DNA of 64,000 bases. It comes from Branchiostoma floridae. Its lineage: Eukaryota; Chordata; Leptocardii; Amphioxiformes; Branchiostomatidae. Numbering within the stretch: position 1 is the first letter of the stretch; each line of letters opens with the position of its first letter. Where the stretch lies: positions 12,823,189 through 12,887,188 of the forward strand of contig NC_049993.1 of assembly GCF_000003815.2 (NCBI RefSeq), given 5' to 3'. The position numbers and the translations under genes were made by a program. This document shows, piece by piece, positions 1 to 11,300 of this stretch. The notes below the pieces were generated by a model that was given only the letters and a program-made list of their open reading frames with translations, did no database searches and was not told the origin of the DNA.

Positions 1-56
1 TATACTGAACCGTGCGATTAAGAAAAAGGGAATTCGAAAGGTGTAAAATAGTAATA

Positions 57-3000
57 ATGTCTCATTCAGAAGACACATCCTTGGACAGCAACCAAAAATG
101 CCTATCCACAGTGATAGAGGAAGACGACACCAGTCAGGTAGGCGAGGAAGAACCCGTGTCCAGTCCGGAGGACGATTACTCGCAACAGGTAGCAATGCAG
201 CCAAGTAGCGGCCCCAGTAGTCAGGCGGTTAGGGTACAGATAGTGGGCACTCCTGATGACTCCTACTCTACGCTGTCTGGTACTTATGCAGAAGCGCAGA
301 CAGCCCAACCTAGTAAAGTCCCCTCTAGTCTGAAAGTTAGAACAGAAACAGAGGCCGGCCAGGAAGAATCGTACTCGACGATATCAGGAATCTATGATGA
401 CCCAGAAATTGTAGCGGTTAAGTCAGGTAATGCCCAGGTTAGTCTGACAGTTAGGACAGATACAGAGCCCGGTCCAGAAGACCATTACTCAACCGTGTCA
501 GGAATCTATAACGACCCAGAACCAGTGATACAGCCAGGTAACGCCCCTACCAGTTTAACAAAAGCAGCGGCTAGTCCAGAGGATTGTTACTCTACGATAT
601 CGGGTATCTACGAGGAGGCAGAAACCGTAGAAAAACAGCCGCATGACGACCAGCCTGGAAGAACAACTGAGCAAGAGCGGATTCGATCCCCAGAAGCATC
701 GTCTGATCGTGCCGATCCGCAGTTAGGTAAGTAGACTACAAATACGTTATGTTTTTCACATAGCTATATCAAATATCTATCTTTATCTATATATAATCTA
801 TCTGTCTCCATCTCTCTGTGTGCCCACCCCCCACCCCACCTCTATGCCAAGTATATAGACTTTACTAACCATCCTTTTGTGCACGTATAACACCCAAGAT
901 ATGTCATCAACGTACCCACTGTCGGGTTCCCACTACTAAGCTTACATCGATATCTTTTCACATTTCAAGTTCCAAATCCTTAACTTGCACAGCACATTGT
1001 GTACCCGAAACCTCTACTCACTATATATCTAATGCTTTGGGCACTTCGGAGGCACGATATTGCATTTGTTGGCATTTACGTATCTAAATGGTTCAAATGT
1101 GTTTACAGACAACGTAGGGGAGGAATCTCTCCTCTGCTTTTCCTCGAGGGCCTCGCTGGTTGGTGCTTTCATCACGGTATCAGTAGTTGCAGTAACATTA
1201 GCGGTAACGCTGGTTGGACTCCTCATTGGTGGACACATGGAAAACCGTCTTTTGGACCATCATACCGCACCGCCTCCTTGGGATAATGAGGTAAAAGAAT
1301 TTCGTTTGTTTCCTTTCTGTGTTCGTGTGACACATAGCTTTTAAGATTACTAGTATATGGTCAACTATCAGTATTCTGCCTGATACCCTATAGATGGCTA
1401 CATATACAATCTGCAATGAAGACCACGCTTACGCACTGCTTTTGAATGGGGAACACTTCTGCTAGAGACAATTTGCCTTTTGAAATCTCCATGCAGATCC
1501 TACGGTGTCAAAAGATAGTATCAAAGCTGGCTAAGGAATATGGCCGGCCAAAGGGAGTCAAACGGGCACCGGTAGCGAAACACGCTCCTTGGCCGGCTTC
1601 ACTCCTCTGTCAGCTTTTGATACTATCTTTTGCTACCGTAGGATCTGCTTGGAGATTAACCTTTTGCATAGGGGGCACCCTTCACCTTTGCATGGGGGCA
1701 CTAGCTTGCATCTATATATCTGCTTGGTGATTACTCAAGCTCCAAAACGCATGGCGCCCTACTTTGTTTAATCTCCTGCCATGATTGGTCTGTACCTATA
1801 TTGTCTGTAATTCCACCATCCGCATGATTTGTTCATTCAATGAATACATTAATTTGTTGGTAAGAATAAATGTGGGTTAAACTGTGGTCTGTTTCAGCCG
1901 ACAATCGTGCAAGGTATCCCGAGTGACCGCTCCTGGCAGGATACCTGGATTTCCACAATCAACACGACGACGGCAGCTGTACCTGGATCTGCTTGCAAGA
2001 CCGTGAGTACATCTGACTTATTCACACTTTCTTCGCTTTTCTTTAATTCATCTCCTCAACGAGAAGGCCGTGGCCTGGCTGCAGTACTGGCACGGAACGA
2101 TATGATGATGATCTCCTCAACAACAAGAGTTCGGAGACCTCATACCTCCATGAAATATTTTGATTATGCAAATGACTTTCACATCTGCATAATTTATGCT
2201 TGGTTATGTACACATACACAGGTCACAATGTTAACAATCCAATCATTTACTACATGCAATTGGATGAATTAGGACACTTTCACATTAATTATGCAAATTA
2301 GGAACTTATTTGCATAAGGCCACAGCAAGTGAATTTTATGGATGGGCGCATTAATTTTTGCCTAATTTCAGAAAAAAAACCCAAGAATTTTTGTCTTCTG
2401 CAGAGATGGTCAACATGACAATAATGTGTTGTAGCCTAATAATTGTAATTGTAGAAGTGACACTTGCGAGGTACCCAGGACTGTAGTTGTAGAAATGAAA
2501 CATAGATTGTTGTAAAAGTACACCAATATGGAAGCTATGAATGTGGTTACCAAGTTCATCACAACTTTATGGTGCCTATTTTTGAAAATGTAGCCATCTT
2601 GTTTTTTTTCTCACCCATCTTGATTTTTTTGGCCCTATCGCACTATTTTTGCAGTCTGCAGAGGATGTCATCCATAAAATTTACTTGCTGTGGCCTAACT
2701 GGTATCTGCTAATCTTCCACCTACCAGAAAGTACATTCCTATAATGGAAAACACATTTACAGAGAGTCCGAACTACATTTGAATAATCTGTCAAAGTATT
2801 TTGATTTTGAAATTGAAAGTGCTTTTTTTCTTCAGGCATCAATAAATGCATTGTCTACCCAAGGCAGAACCACAAACACGACATCGACATTGGAGCCTAC
2901 AAGTACAAGTACAAAAGTTACAGCTACCCATGAGGTCCTGTCCAAAGCAAACAACACTAAAGGTAAGGATACATCCATTCTAAATGGATCACAAGTTACA

Positions 3001-4009
3001 CTTGTCATTGAACGTACATGTGAATCAAGAAGAATCAGGGCTAGATATTTTATAAACCTGCTTTAAAGTGTTTTTAATGACAAATATTTGAGTTATCTTT
3101 TCGTCTCAGATTTTCAAATGGTTCACAGAGGTATCTTTTAGTAAGTGTGAATGATCTATATACGACACTAAAAGTTTGTCATTTGTTCCCACAGAGATGC
3201 CAGGAAAATACACTAGCCATCAGCACATCACGTTTGCTGTTGGTGGATCAGGGCAGAAAATGTTGCGTGGAATCGCCGTGTCGTCTGGAAACGAAATATT
3301 CGTGGCCGATTCGTACAAGAATAAGGTCCACATCCACAACATGGAGGGCGCGTACGTTCACCACTTCTCAACTCTTCTGCCTGGTCATCCTGATAGAGAG
3401 ATGATGCCGCAAGATGTGTCGGTTGACGGGAAGGACAACCTGTGGGTCATGGGGCGCATTTCGCTGCTTTGTTATCGAGTAGTGCAGTACAGCAGGGATG
3501 GCCAAGGACTGTTCATGTTGGAACCGCAGTGCGGCATGCGATTTGGCGGAATTGCGGTGGACCCTCGCAACAACAACATTGTCTTGAGGAGGCGAGACCG
3601 CAAGTTTGAAATCTGCATCTATCGCCCGGATGGCTCGTTTGTATGGAAGTTCGGAGAAGGGCTGTATGCACAAGCAAGCTTTGTTGCTGTCAACATAGAT
3701 GGAAGCATTCTTATGCCCAGTGACAACACGATACATGCCTATAACCAGACCGGGTCGGTTCTCTTTACTTTTGGTGACCATGGAAGCCATGGTGGGGGCT
3801 TGAGAGGCATCTGTACGGACAGTTCTGGCCACGTTATCATAGCGAACAGGAGAAACAGGCGGGTCACCGTGTTCACAAGCCGCGGGCTGTTTGTTCGCCA
3901 CGTTGACATTGGACTGAAAACAGTTGAGCGCGTTGCTGTGGGACCAGAAGGACACTTGGTAATCACGTATCAAAATGATGACACTATCACTGTCTTCACA
4001 TCATACTGA
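57..4009 (+). CDS. NHL-repeat type II membrane protein with cytoplasmic tyrosine array
   Basis: Exons 57-726, 1109-1290, 1898-2002, 2836-2962 and 3195-4009 join at GT-AG sites with matching phases to give 632 aa. Residues 1-223 are acidic and cytoplasmic by prediction, with four tyrosine pairs (Y70/77, Y106/113, Y144/151, Y178/185) in YST[ILV]SG[IT]Y motifs at a 34-38 residue period; several second tyrosines sit in YDDP or YNDP. Residues 240-263 form one TM helix. A Thr/Ser-rich stalk follows (about 285-361), then an NHL-type six-bladed propeller (about 362-632), closest in style to the TRIM2/3 NHL domain. There is no signal peptide, so topology should be N-in/C-out. I start at the ATG at 57 because the frame upstream has only a GTG; a further 5' exon left of the window cannot be excluded. 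The exact family and ligand are unknown. A poly(A) signal lies at 4336. Confidence 0.85.
1483..1659. repeat. MITE-like inverted repeat in intron 2 of the NHL gene
   Basis: Arms at about 1484-1528 and 1612-1657 are inverted copies (AATCTCCAWGCAGATCCTAC at the ends). They are flanked by CCTTTTG at 1476-1482 and 1660-1666, a probable 7-bp target-site duplication. The centre holds GGCCGGCC-type palindromic sequence. No ORF is credible. Confidence 0.75.
2317..2696. repeat. MITE with AGGCCACAGCAAGT termini
   Basis: The ends at 2317-2345 and 2668-2696 are inverted copies beginning AGGCCACAGCAAGTRAATTT. The element fills much of intron 3 of the NHL gene and is A/T-rich inside, with no ORF. I could not define a clear target-site duplication. 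Confidence 0.7.
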
Positions 4010-4335
4010 ACAGATGTATAATGTCACTTTGTCATTTCAGATGGTGACGTAAGGCCGTCAGCCCTGTACATATATGTGGGAGCTTTAGGTGTCAATTCTC
4101 AAATACACTTATAGAGAAGAGTAGGGTGGACCAGTGTGATTGTCTATAAAAGTGAGTCGTAGTGAAGCCACATTACCAGCAGCTACTGAAGAAGCATCTA
4201 CCACTATGCTGGTCAATTGAGTTTTGATGCCTGTCACTAGGCTGTCAGTACATGTAGGGCGTGTGCGTGTTGCTCAAATTAAGCTTTTGACTTTAATAGT
4301 GATTATCAGCAGTATCTTTTATCATTTGTCATGTC

Positions 4336-4341
4336 AATAAA
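4336..4341 (+). terminator. Poly(A) signal of the NHL gene
   Basis: AATAAA lies 327 nt after the stop codon. A second AATAAA-like hexamer sits near 4449. Confidence 0.55.
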
Positions 4342-5562
4342 GATTTCTATTATTTTTTCATCTTATGAATACATGTTGGTGTATATTCTCAGCCACTGTA
4401 TAGTGAACGTTTGATCAGATAAGTCACGTTTCAAGGATTGCATGCACAAATAAAGCGACAATGTGTACTTCTTTGCATATTGATAAAAGAGAAACACAAA
4501 TAAAAAGTAAAATGATGAACTGCAGTCATTTGTATTTCCTTTTAGTTTGCATACGTGTAAGTTAAGTTACTATATGTTGCCGGTACATCTGTAACATACT
4601 TTGGGGTAGTGCCCATATCCATTTCTGTAGCCCTTGGTTTAACTCCCACTCATTACTAGTGCTGAGTGCTAAGCAGAGAAAGCAGCAATGCATGTACCTT
4701 TTTTTTTTTTTAAGTCTTTGGTATGACTCAGCGAGGGATCAAACTTACGACCTACCAAATACAAGGTGAACTCCACCTATTATATCTCTAGACTGGTAAA
4801 AAATGGTCGCAACAAGAAAGCCACAAAGGTATATTTCATCTGTCTGTACGTTGACAAACTGAACAAAATCCAACCAATTGAGAAAGCTTAGACCATACCT
4901 GTTCCTTCCTAAAAGAATCCACATTGCTGATTGGGCAAAAATTGCCAAGAAAAAACAAGGTTATCCCATGTGCGACTTGACAACTGACTCACCCATATGA
5001 AACCCCTTTTCTGCCCGTATCCATACAATCCCACCGTACCAGCTAAAAATATCCCGCGTACCTGTTTCTGCTGTACCCACTGAAATATCTGACGCACCGA
5101 CCTTTTCCGCTGAACCCAATGGCTGCCATCGCTATTGAAATATAGAAACAAAACTTCCCTTTGTTGCACCAACACAACAGGATTGTACAGTCAAACCTGT
5201 ACTAGTCATCACCTCTGCATAAGGACTACCTAGCCATTGTGACCAAATCTTGGCGGTCCTGTATATCATTTTTTAATTGACCCAAGCAATAAGAATTCTG
5301 TCTACAGTGGTCACCTGTCTACTCTGTTTTCATCCTCTCACTTAAGTGGTCACTACTAACAGGTTTGACTGCTGTATGAACAAATAACAAAACCACAACA
5401 AATGATGTGAAGATCTATTTATTTCCATGGAATTCAAACTTGACAGAGCTGTTGCCTGATGTTCTGGCTCAATTCCACTGTGGAGTGAAGTAACTGGAAA
5501 TGCAGATGTCACAGGTGCCAGCTACAGCTGTCCATCCCAGTATCAGGTGCTTGGGTTGTCAT
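4342..5562. other. Convergent intergenic region, no gene seen
   Basis: This is the spacer between the NHL gene 3' end and the RPL37 3' end. It contains a dispersed low-copy repeat around 4600-4740 (shares CTAGTGCTGAGTGCTAAGCA-like text with a segment near 37570-37690) and the RPL37 minus-strand poly(A) signal at 5418-5423 (TTTATT on plus). No coding exon is supported. Confidence 0.5.
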
Positions 5563-7880
5563 CTAGGACTTGGACACGGCAGCAGCGGCTGCGCCCCTCT
5601 TGCGTGGCTTGGGCGTAGTTCCTTCACGGAAACCATTGCTGCAGAGGAAACAGTCACATAACAACTTAATAAAAGCTCCAATTTTGTTGTTTTATATGTT
5701 ATGTAAAAAGATGAAGCCTTGGTTCACAAAATTAACTGCGTAAAGCTCTGAAGGCCACATTGGCAGCTTCCTGTCCAAGACTAAAATTGTACAGTGTACA
5801 AGTATGATGGAGGTATAATGTCTTTTCTGGAGTCTTATATGTACTTAGTTTGATGTCTATGTCACTTGTACCATGGATGAAGTGAAATCAACAAAATAAA
5901 CCTGTAGCAGTGTTGTTGTTAGAAGCATTGTACATCTCTAGAAAATAGTGTTCCAAGAGCACCATTGATGAAATCTTGGCTTTAACTTTAGCTGTGTTGG
6001 GGTGGCTGTTTCAGGTTTAGGTTTCTAACCAGAGTCTTTTCTACTTCAGTATACAGGTCTCCAACCCTATTGCTAGGAAAACTTGTACTTACTCGAATCT
6101 ACGCTGCACCTGCTTGAGATGACGCATCCTGCCAGTACCTGTCATCTTTCTCCTCTTGGCCTTCATGCTCCAGTTATCTACGAAGGAGAAATAATATTAC
6201 AAATATAGTTATTATACAGCACATGGCAGTCAAAATTTTGTTGTACTACCAATAGATCCCACACAAAATATGATCACAACATTAACAAATCTTCTATGTT
6301 GACAGAGAAATGGAAAACTATGACTAAGTTATGCACATGTTACAGAATATATAGAATCAGACAATCTTACTAGGACAGAAGATCATGCAAGAATGTTAAA
6401 TTCTGTCACTGGTTCCATTGATAGGATTGTGGAATGACGACAGGATAAGTAGCAAAATGGAGTATGCAGAAATATCACGCCAGTCGTGGGACTCATCAAC
6501 TAGTGATGGAACATTTTCACTACAAAACTGAGTTTGTTCAAAATGCACATGTCACGAGGTGTTGTGGTCAATACGGGGTCACCATTTTTTTTACAACATA
6601 GGGCACAGCGTGAGCTCTGGGTCTGTGCGTGTGAACAGAAAGCTGACTGACTACTTTGGCATATGTCATTGTCGCACAACCAGAAATTTTCCTTGTGTGA
6701 ACTGGCCCTACGTAACGATTACTGTTCATCAATAATTATTCAATTTTGCAAGTTTTGGGAGATTAAAGGTTTTTGCTTCTGTGTTTAAAGTTTGGGGTTG
6801 TTACAATATTGTAGCCAAAAAATACCTTGGCTATTTCCTATTCACAGTGTCATAATTTCACGGTAGAGGGGTACCACTACCAGGAAAATATAAGTTCCAC
6901 CATGAACATTTCAAGGCTTACTCTCATTTTTTATTTAACAACATAAAAAGTACTTACAGCTCCGCATCTTCTTGCTAGGGTAACCGCAGCCGGCACATCT
7001 CTTCTTCTGGATGTGGTAGGAGCTCTTACCACAACGTCTGCACAGAGAGTGCGTCTTCTGGTTCCGCTTTCCGAAGCTTGATGTTCCCTTCGTCTGTGGG
7101 GAGGGGGGGTGAGAACGAAGAGTTGTGAGGCCAGGGATATATAAGTACTGGCACAATGTTTCCGGATATACAATAAAAGGCTCTTTCAAGAAAGCTACAT
7201 GTAATGAATTAAATGGTGTCACTGTAATAATTTTTCTATGCACAACATTTTGGTTGCAGCATATGATATGTATTACTTCTCTATCATGTTTTGCAAATTT
7301 AGATCTTTAGGATATTTATAGCAAATTTAGATCTTTAGGATATTTTAGCTTATCATAAATTTCACTTCTTATTCACCAAAGACTTTTATGAGTCTTACTT
7401 TTCCTGACTATGCCAAAATATCATCACATAACACGACCTCTTCTTAGATTTTGGATCGTATGCTGACTGAGGTGTACCGGTTTATACGTACGAAGAGCCC
7501 CCACCCAAATAAATTCTTCACTATCTACTTTATTCTATGTGGGGTAAAAATTACGACAATAACTTTAACTACATAACCTGTAGCAGCTTAGAACACAGTA
7601 TACACTGGTAATAATGAATACTTAAGCGTCAAAATAAGTGTTTCTTACAAATCAGAAGTGTGTGTATGCGCATGTCTGCCTAGAATTGAGAAAAAGCAGC
7701 ATCCATCGACAGGATATTTTGACGAATATTCTCTCATATCGGCACGCTTAGGTGAAAATTTTTACGTTTAACACAACGCTAACTATCTAAGGAATAGGTC
7801 TGTGGTGACAAATTTTTCTCGATGGTTCCAAAAGCCTCGATTATGGCGGATTTAAAAAGGCATTTGGCCAAACTCACCAT
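5563..7880 (-). CDS. RPL37: 60S ribosomal protein L37 (eL37)
   Basis: Exons in transcript order are 7878-7880 (ATG only), 6958-7093, 6093-6177 and 5563-5638, giving 99 aa, close to the vertebrate 97. The protein opens [11 protein letters not shown] and carries the zinc-ribbon cysteine pairs CRRCG and CAGCG. The basic middle [10 protein letters not shown] and the tail [14 protein letters not shown] match eL37, a component of the large ribosomal subunit. A first coding exon holding only the ATG fits what I recall of vertebrate RPL37. The residue spanning the last junction reads Asp (RRFDNGFREG), where human has Arg. The gene is head-to-head with FBXO4. I found no convincing box C/D snoRNA in its introns. 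Confidence 0.97.
7293..7346 (+). repeat. 28-bp tandem duplication in RPL37 intron 1
   Basis: GCAAATTTAGATCTTTAGGA is repeated at a 28-bp interval (7293 and 7321). Confidence 0.9.
7843..7849 (+). promoter_or_regulatory. YY1-like ATGGCGG site near the RPL37 start
   Basis: ATGGCGG in the start of RPL37 intron 1, about 30 bp from the ATG. YY1-type motifs just downstream of the start site are common in ribosomal protein genes; function here is inferred. Confidence 0.4.
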
Positions 7881-7891
7881 CTTTCAGACGT

Positions 7892-7908
7892 GGGAAGGAA
7901 AAAAGAGG
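7892..7908 (-). promoter_or_regulatory. 5' TOP pyrimidine tract of RPL37
   Basis: On the minus strand CCTCTTTTTTCCTTCCC lies 11 nt upstream of the ATG. This fits a terminal oligopyrimidine (TOP) start typical of ribosomal protein mRNAs under mTOR/LARP1 translational control. The exact transcription start is not shown by the sequence. Confidence 0.65.
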
Positions 7909-8329
7909 CTGGGGGTCAGCCTCGTTTTGAATCATGACCTTTCAGGACATTATTTTATAATTTTTCTACATATTGCCAAATTTTCAGATTGTAATCTTGA
8001 ATGAAATATAAAAAAGATTAAAAAAATGCATATTTAAGTTATAGAAAAAGAGATGATACAATTTTCTGGCATGAAATGGTAATTTAGGTTAAAGGTTAAA
8101 GGTGAATGAGTCATGTCTATTTTGGTGCTTCCACGTTGGCCTGATCCACGCGTTTGTTTACACGTCGGGTTTCCCTCTAATAAAAGACGTGCACACGATG
8201 ACATCAACATAACTCAGTTTTCCAGAGACCAGGGAAGTCTCACAAGCCTTCCTGTACCTTTTGTAAGGATTGGCTTACGTTACGCGTGGCGCGAAACAAG
8301 GTAGGCCCCCCTCCCCCACCATATCCCAG
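7909..8329. promoter_or_regulatory. Bidirectional promoter region RPL37/FBXO4
   Basis: About 420 bp separate the RPL37 TOP tract (minus) from the FBXO4 ATG (plus). The segment holds a GACGTGCACACGATGACATC stretch with ACGT/TGACATC cores. Shared promoter use is inferred from the head-to-head layout. Confidence 0.45.
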
Positions 8330-11300
8330 ATGTCCGTGGCTGAGACCGCATCTTTTTGGCCTCATATCATGCAGCCTGCCGGGGACGAAGCCTCGTCCGT
8401 CCCGTCCCTTCAGGACGTGATAGAGGTGTACAACAGGGTGTATACAGCAGTGTGGGACGTAGGGACTCATAGATCACAGCAACAGAAAGCCGGCTGTCAA
8501 CCAGAAAGCATGGAAAGAAAACAAGAACAGGACGACAACTGTGATGAACATTTAGAGTTAGACGACTTACCGGTGAGTTGGTTGCCCTTGCAATATTTTT
8601 TTTCTGTACTTGTTGTTTTCCCTATTGACAAGGAAAACCACATAAGATGTAAAATTATGCCTTTTACCGCATGTCCTTGTGGCACCAGTGGTAATGCAAC
8701 CCAACTCCTTGGACACCTGAATCAAATTCCATTGATTTGTGGGCCTGAGTTCATTCCTAGGGTTGGCTCATCTCAGACATGTTGTGTGGAATAGCATTCA
8801 TCTTTTCAACTTCAAGTGTGTTGAGTTCTTGTAGGTGCAGAGGTTTGATGTTAGCTAGATGCTTAAGCGAATACCTGATCCTCATACACCGCATATACAT
8901 TTGTATTTATATGCAGCCAGCTTTATGTAAAGTCATTATCCAAAAGGGGAGGATTGCCAAATCATCTTTTGGACTCTCTTGAATCTGTTCAAAAGCGTTG
9001 TATGAGAATCATTGGACTTTCTGCTGACTCTATCCAAACACTAGCTAGTAGACGCGAGAGAGCTACACTGAGAACTCTTGAACATATCCTTCAGGATGAG
9101 TCTTCTCCACTCTGGGCATTCTTAACCAGCCCCACGGATACTCACTACGGTCTACGCAACAGAAGACCATATCGTGCAACAATGATCAGCAAGACTAAAA
9201 GACATGCGTTGTCCTTCATCCCACGTGCCTTAGATCTACTGTATGCAAGTGGCGACTAGTGTCCGAAAGTGTATCTTAGTCAATGTCTGTGTAAACTGTC
9301 GGAATATACCGTGTAAATTTATGCAGAGATTCAATAGCCTAGTTTTATTCACGATGATTGTGTTAATTTATGTATGTGGAGATAACCCACAATTAATATA
9401 ATGTAACTCGCAATTCAGCTACCTAGCTGCAATGTTTTACAAATAAAATCATTCATTCATTCATTCATTCAAAAGGATGAGGGTGTGCTTAGTTGAAAAC
9501 GTGTCCAGTGGCATGACTGCCTTCAGTTGCATGAATAACCCTGAGATTTTACATAGATCTAGGGATGTGGTTGCATTTTATGTAAAACCGCACATTGAAT
9601 CAATATTTTGCTTTATGATTTAAAGGAGCCAGTGAAGTTACACATCCTATCCTTCCTGGATGTTAAGTCCATCTGTCAGCTGGCCGCATCCAGTCGAGAC
9701 TGGAGGATTCTGGGTAATGACAACATCCTCTGGAGAAATCTGTTGGACAGAGATGGGCCTTCCTGGTCATCCATTGGTCACAGGGGAGGAACGGACTTGA
9801 GTAAAGATGACCATAAATGGAGGTAACTGAATATGCATTGTCTGTGTGTAATCTACATCGTTTTTAAGCAAAGTTGAAGTGTAACTTTGAAAATTGGACT
9901 TGTTATGATGATCTTAATGATTTAGTTATAACTTTAAGTATGCCATGGATGATGCTATTCTTCAAGCTGGTATGATACACTGGGACTCTAGGACTCTAAA
10001 TGGGAAATGCAATCTTCTCAAGGCAAGCTTCAGAAATTTCCTGACCGGAAATTTCCTGACCAGGAAATTGAATATATATGGTATTGATATCTCTGCACAG
10101 TTACAGTTTGTTTCACAAAAGTCAAATCTCTGTGAATAGAAACTGATTCATGCTTGATGACTGTGACAGTAATCCTGTTAAGTTTGTGGATCAACAAATC
10201 TTTGTATTGATCATTTGATGAAGATTTTTTTCTTCATTTTGTCAAGGTATGTCCAGTGCTGTCCTGAGGCACAGAGGCACAAAGAAGCTTCTTCCATTGG
10301 TTCCCAGCTCAGAGGTTACCTGAGGTCACTGTTTCCTAAGACCCTCCCCATGGTAGCCATGTTTGGACCTGGCCTGAACACCAACACTTCTCAGATAGTC
10401 CGAGCGATCATCAGCGGAAAGGAGGGAGTTTTCAACACTAACATGCAGAGTACCATGTGGCAGACAAAGCTCCCAAGAAGAGGTGAATATCTTAACACAA
10501 TTATTAGTGTAGTATGTTATCTAGTGGTTTGCATCTTATCTGAACCACAAGACCATAAAAGTGTTAATGTTATATTTAACATTAAAAGGCTGTAGTTTTG
10601 TACCTGCTAAGAGTGGAGTCGTATGGCATAACTGCAGTTTTTCGGCCAGAACCCAAAGGTCCTGGGTTCAAATCTTGCCAATTTTGCTACCAATGTTGTG
10701 CTCTTGGGAAAGGCACCAATGCAGGTGTAAAAATGGGTACCAAACTTTGGTTGGGGAGTTAATTTGCGGTGGAAGGAGCAGAGTAGGCTCTGCCTCCCAA
10801 TACTGTGCCCTATGCGCAGTGATTATAACAACCCACTGCCCCTATGGCCTTAAAAGGCTATGGGACTACCTCTACCTTTGCCTGCCTGCTCAGAAAATGT
10901 AAGACAAGTACAAACAAACCTCATGATATTTTTTTATATGACAGTGTGACTTTTGTTGTGTTTCAGGAGGGGGAGGAGGACTTGCCATCAAGTTCAGAAA
11001 CAAGCAGGAATTCTTCCTCATCACTCTGTACTCAGGAACCAGGTGTGTTTCTCAAACTGAATATCATTTCCATGATGCAGATAGTGAACAACAACAAGAA
11101 CTTATTAGAAAATGTAATGCTTTCACACTCTTGACACAGTAACGGTTTCTAGAAAGATTTGTTTTGCTATAAAACTATTACATGGTCCAATTTTCGTATT
11201 AGAAATCAACCCTTTCCCTACATAAAAATATATATATCAACAAGCAACTCGATAAATTCTCTAAAGAATCAGATGTTTCAGATAGCATCCAAAGTGGATT

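Noticed and set aside
3368-3973. 201-aa minus-strand frame
   Set aside because: Shadow of the NHL propeller exon on the plus strand.
6357-6500. Possible box C/D snoRNA in RPL37 intron 2 (minus TTGATGA and CTGA)
   Set aside because: The boxes are about 140 nt apart, the C box lacks the purine start, and there is no terminal stem; too weak although RPL37 hosts snoRNAs in vertebrates.
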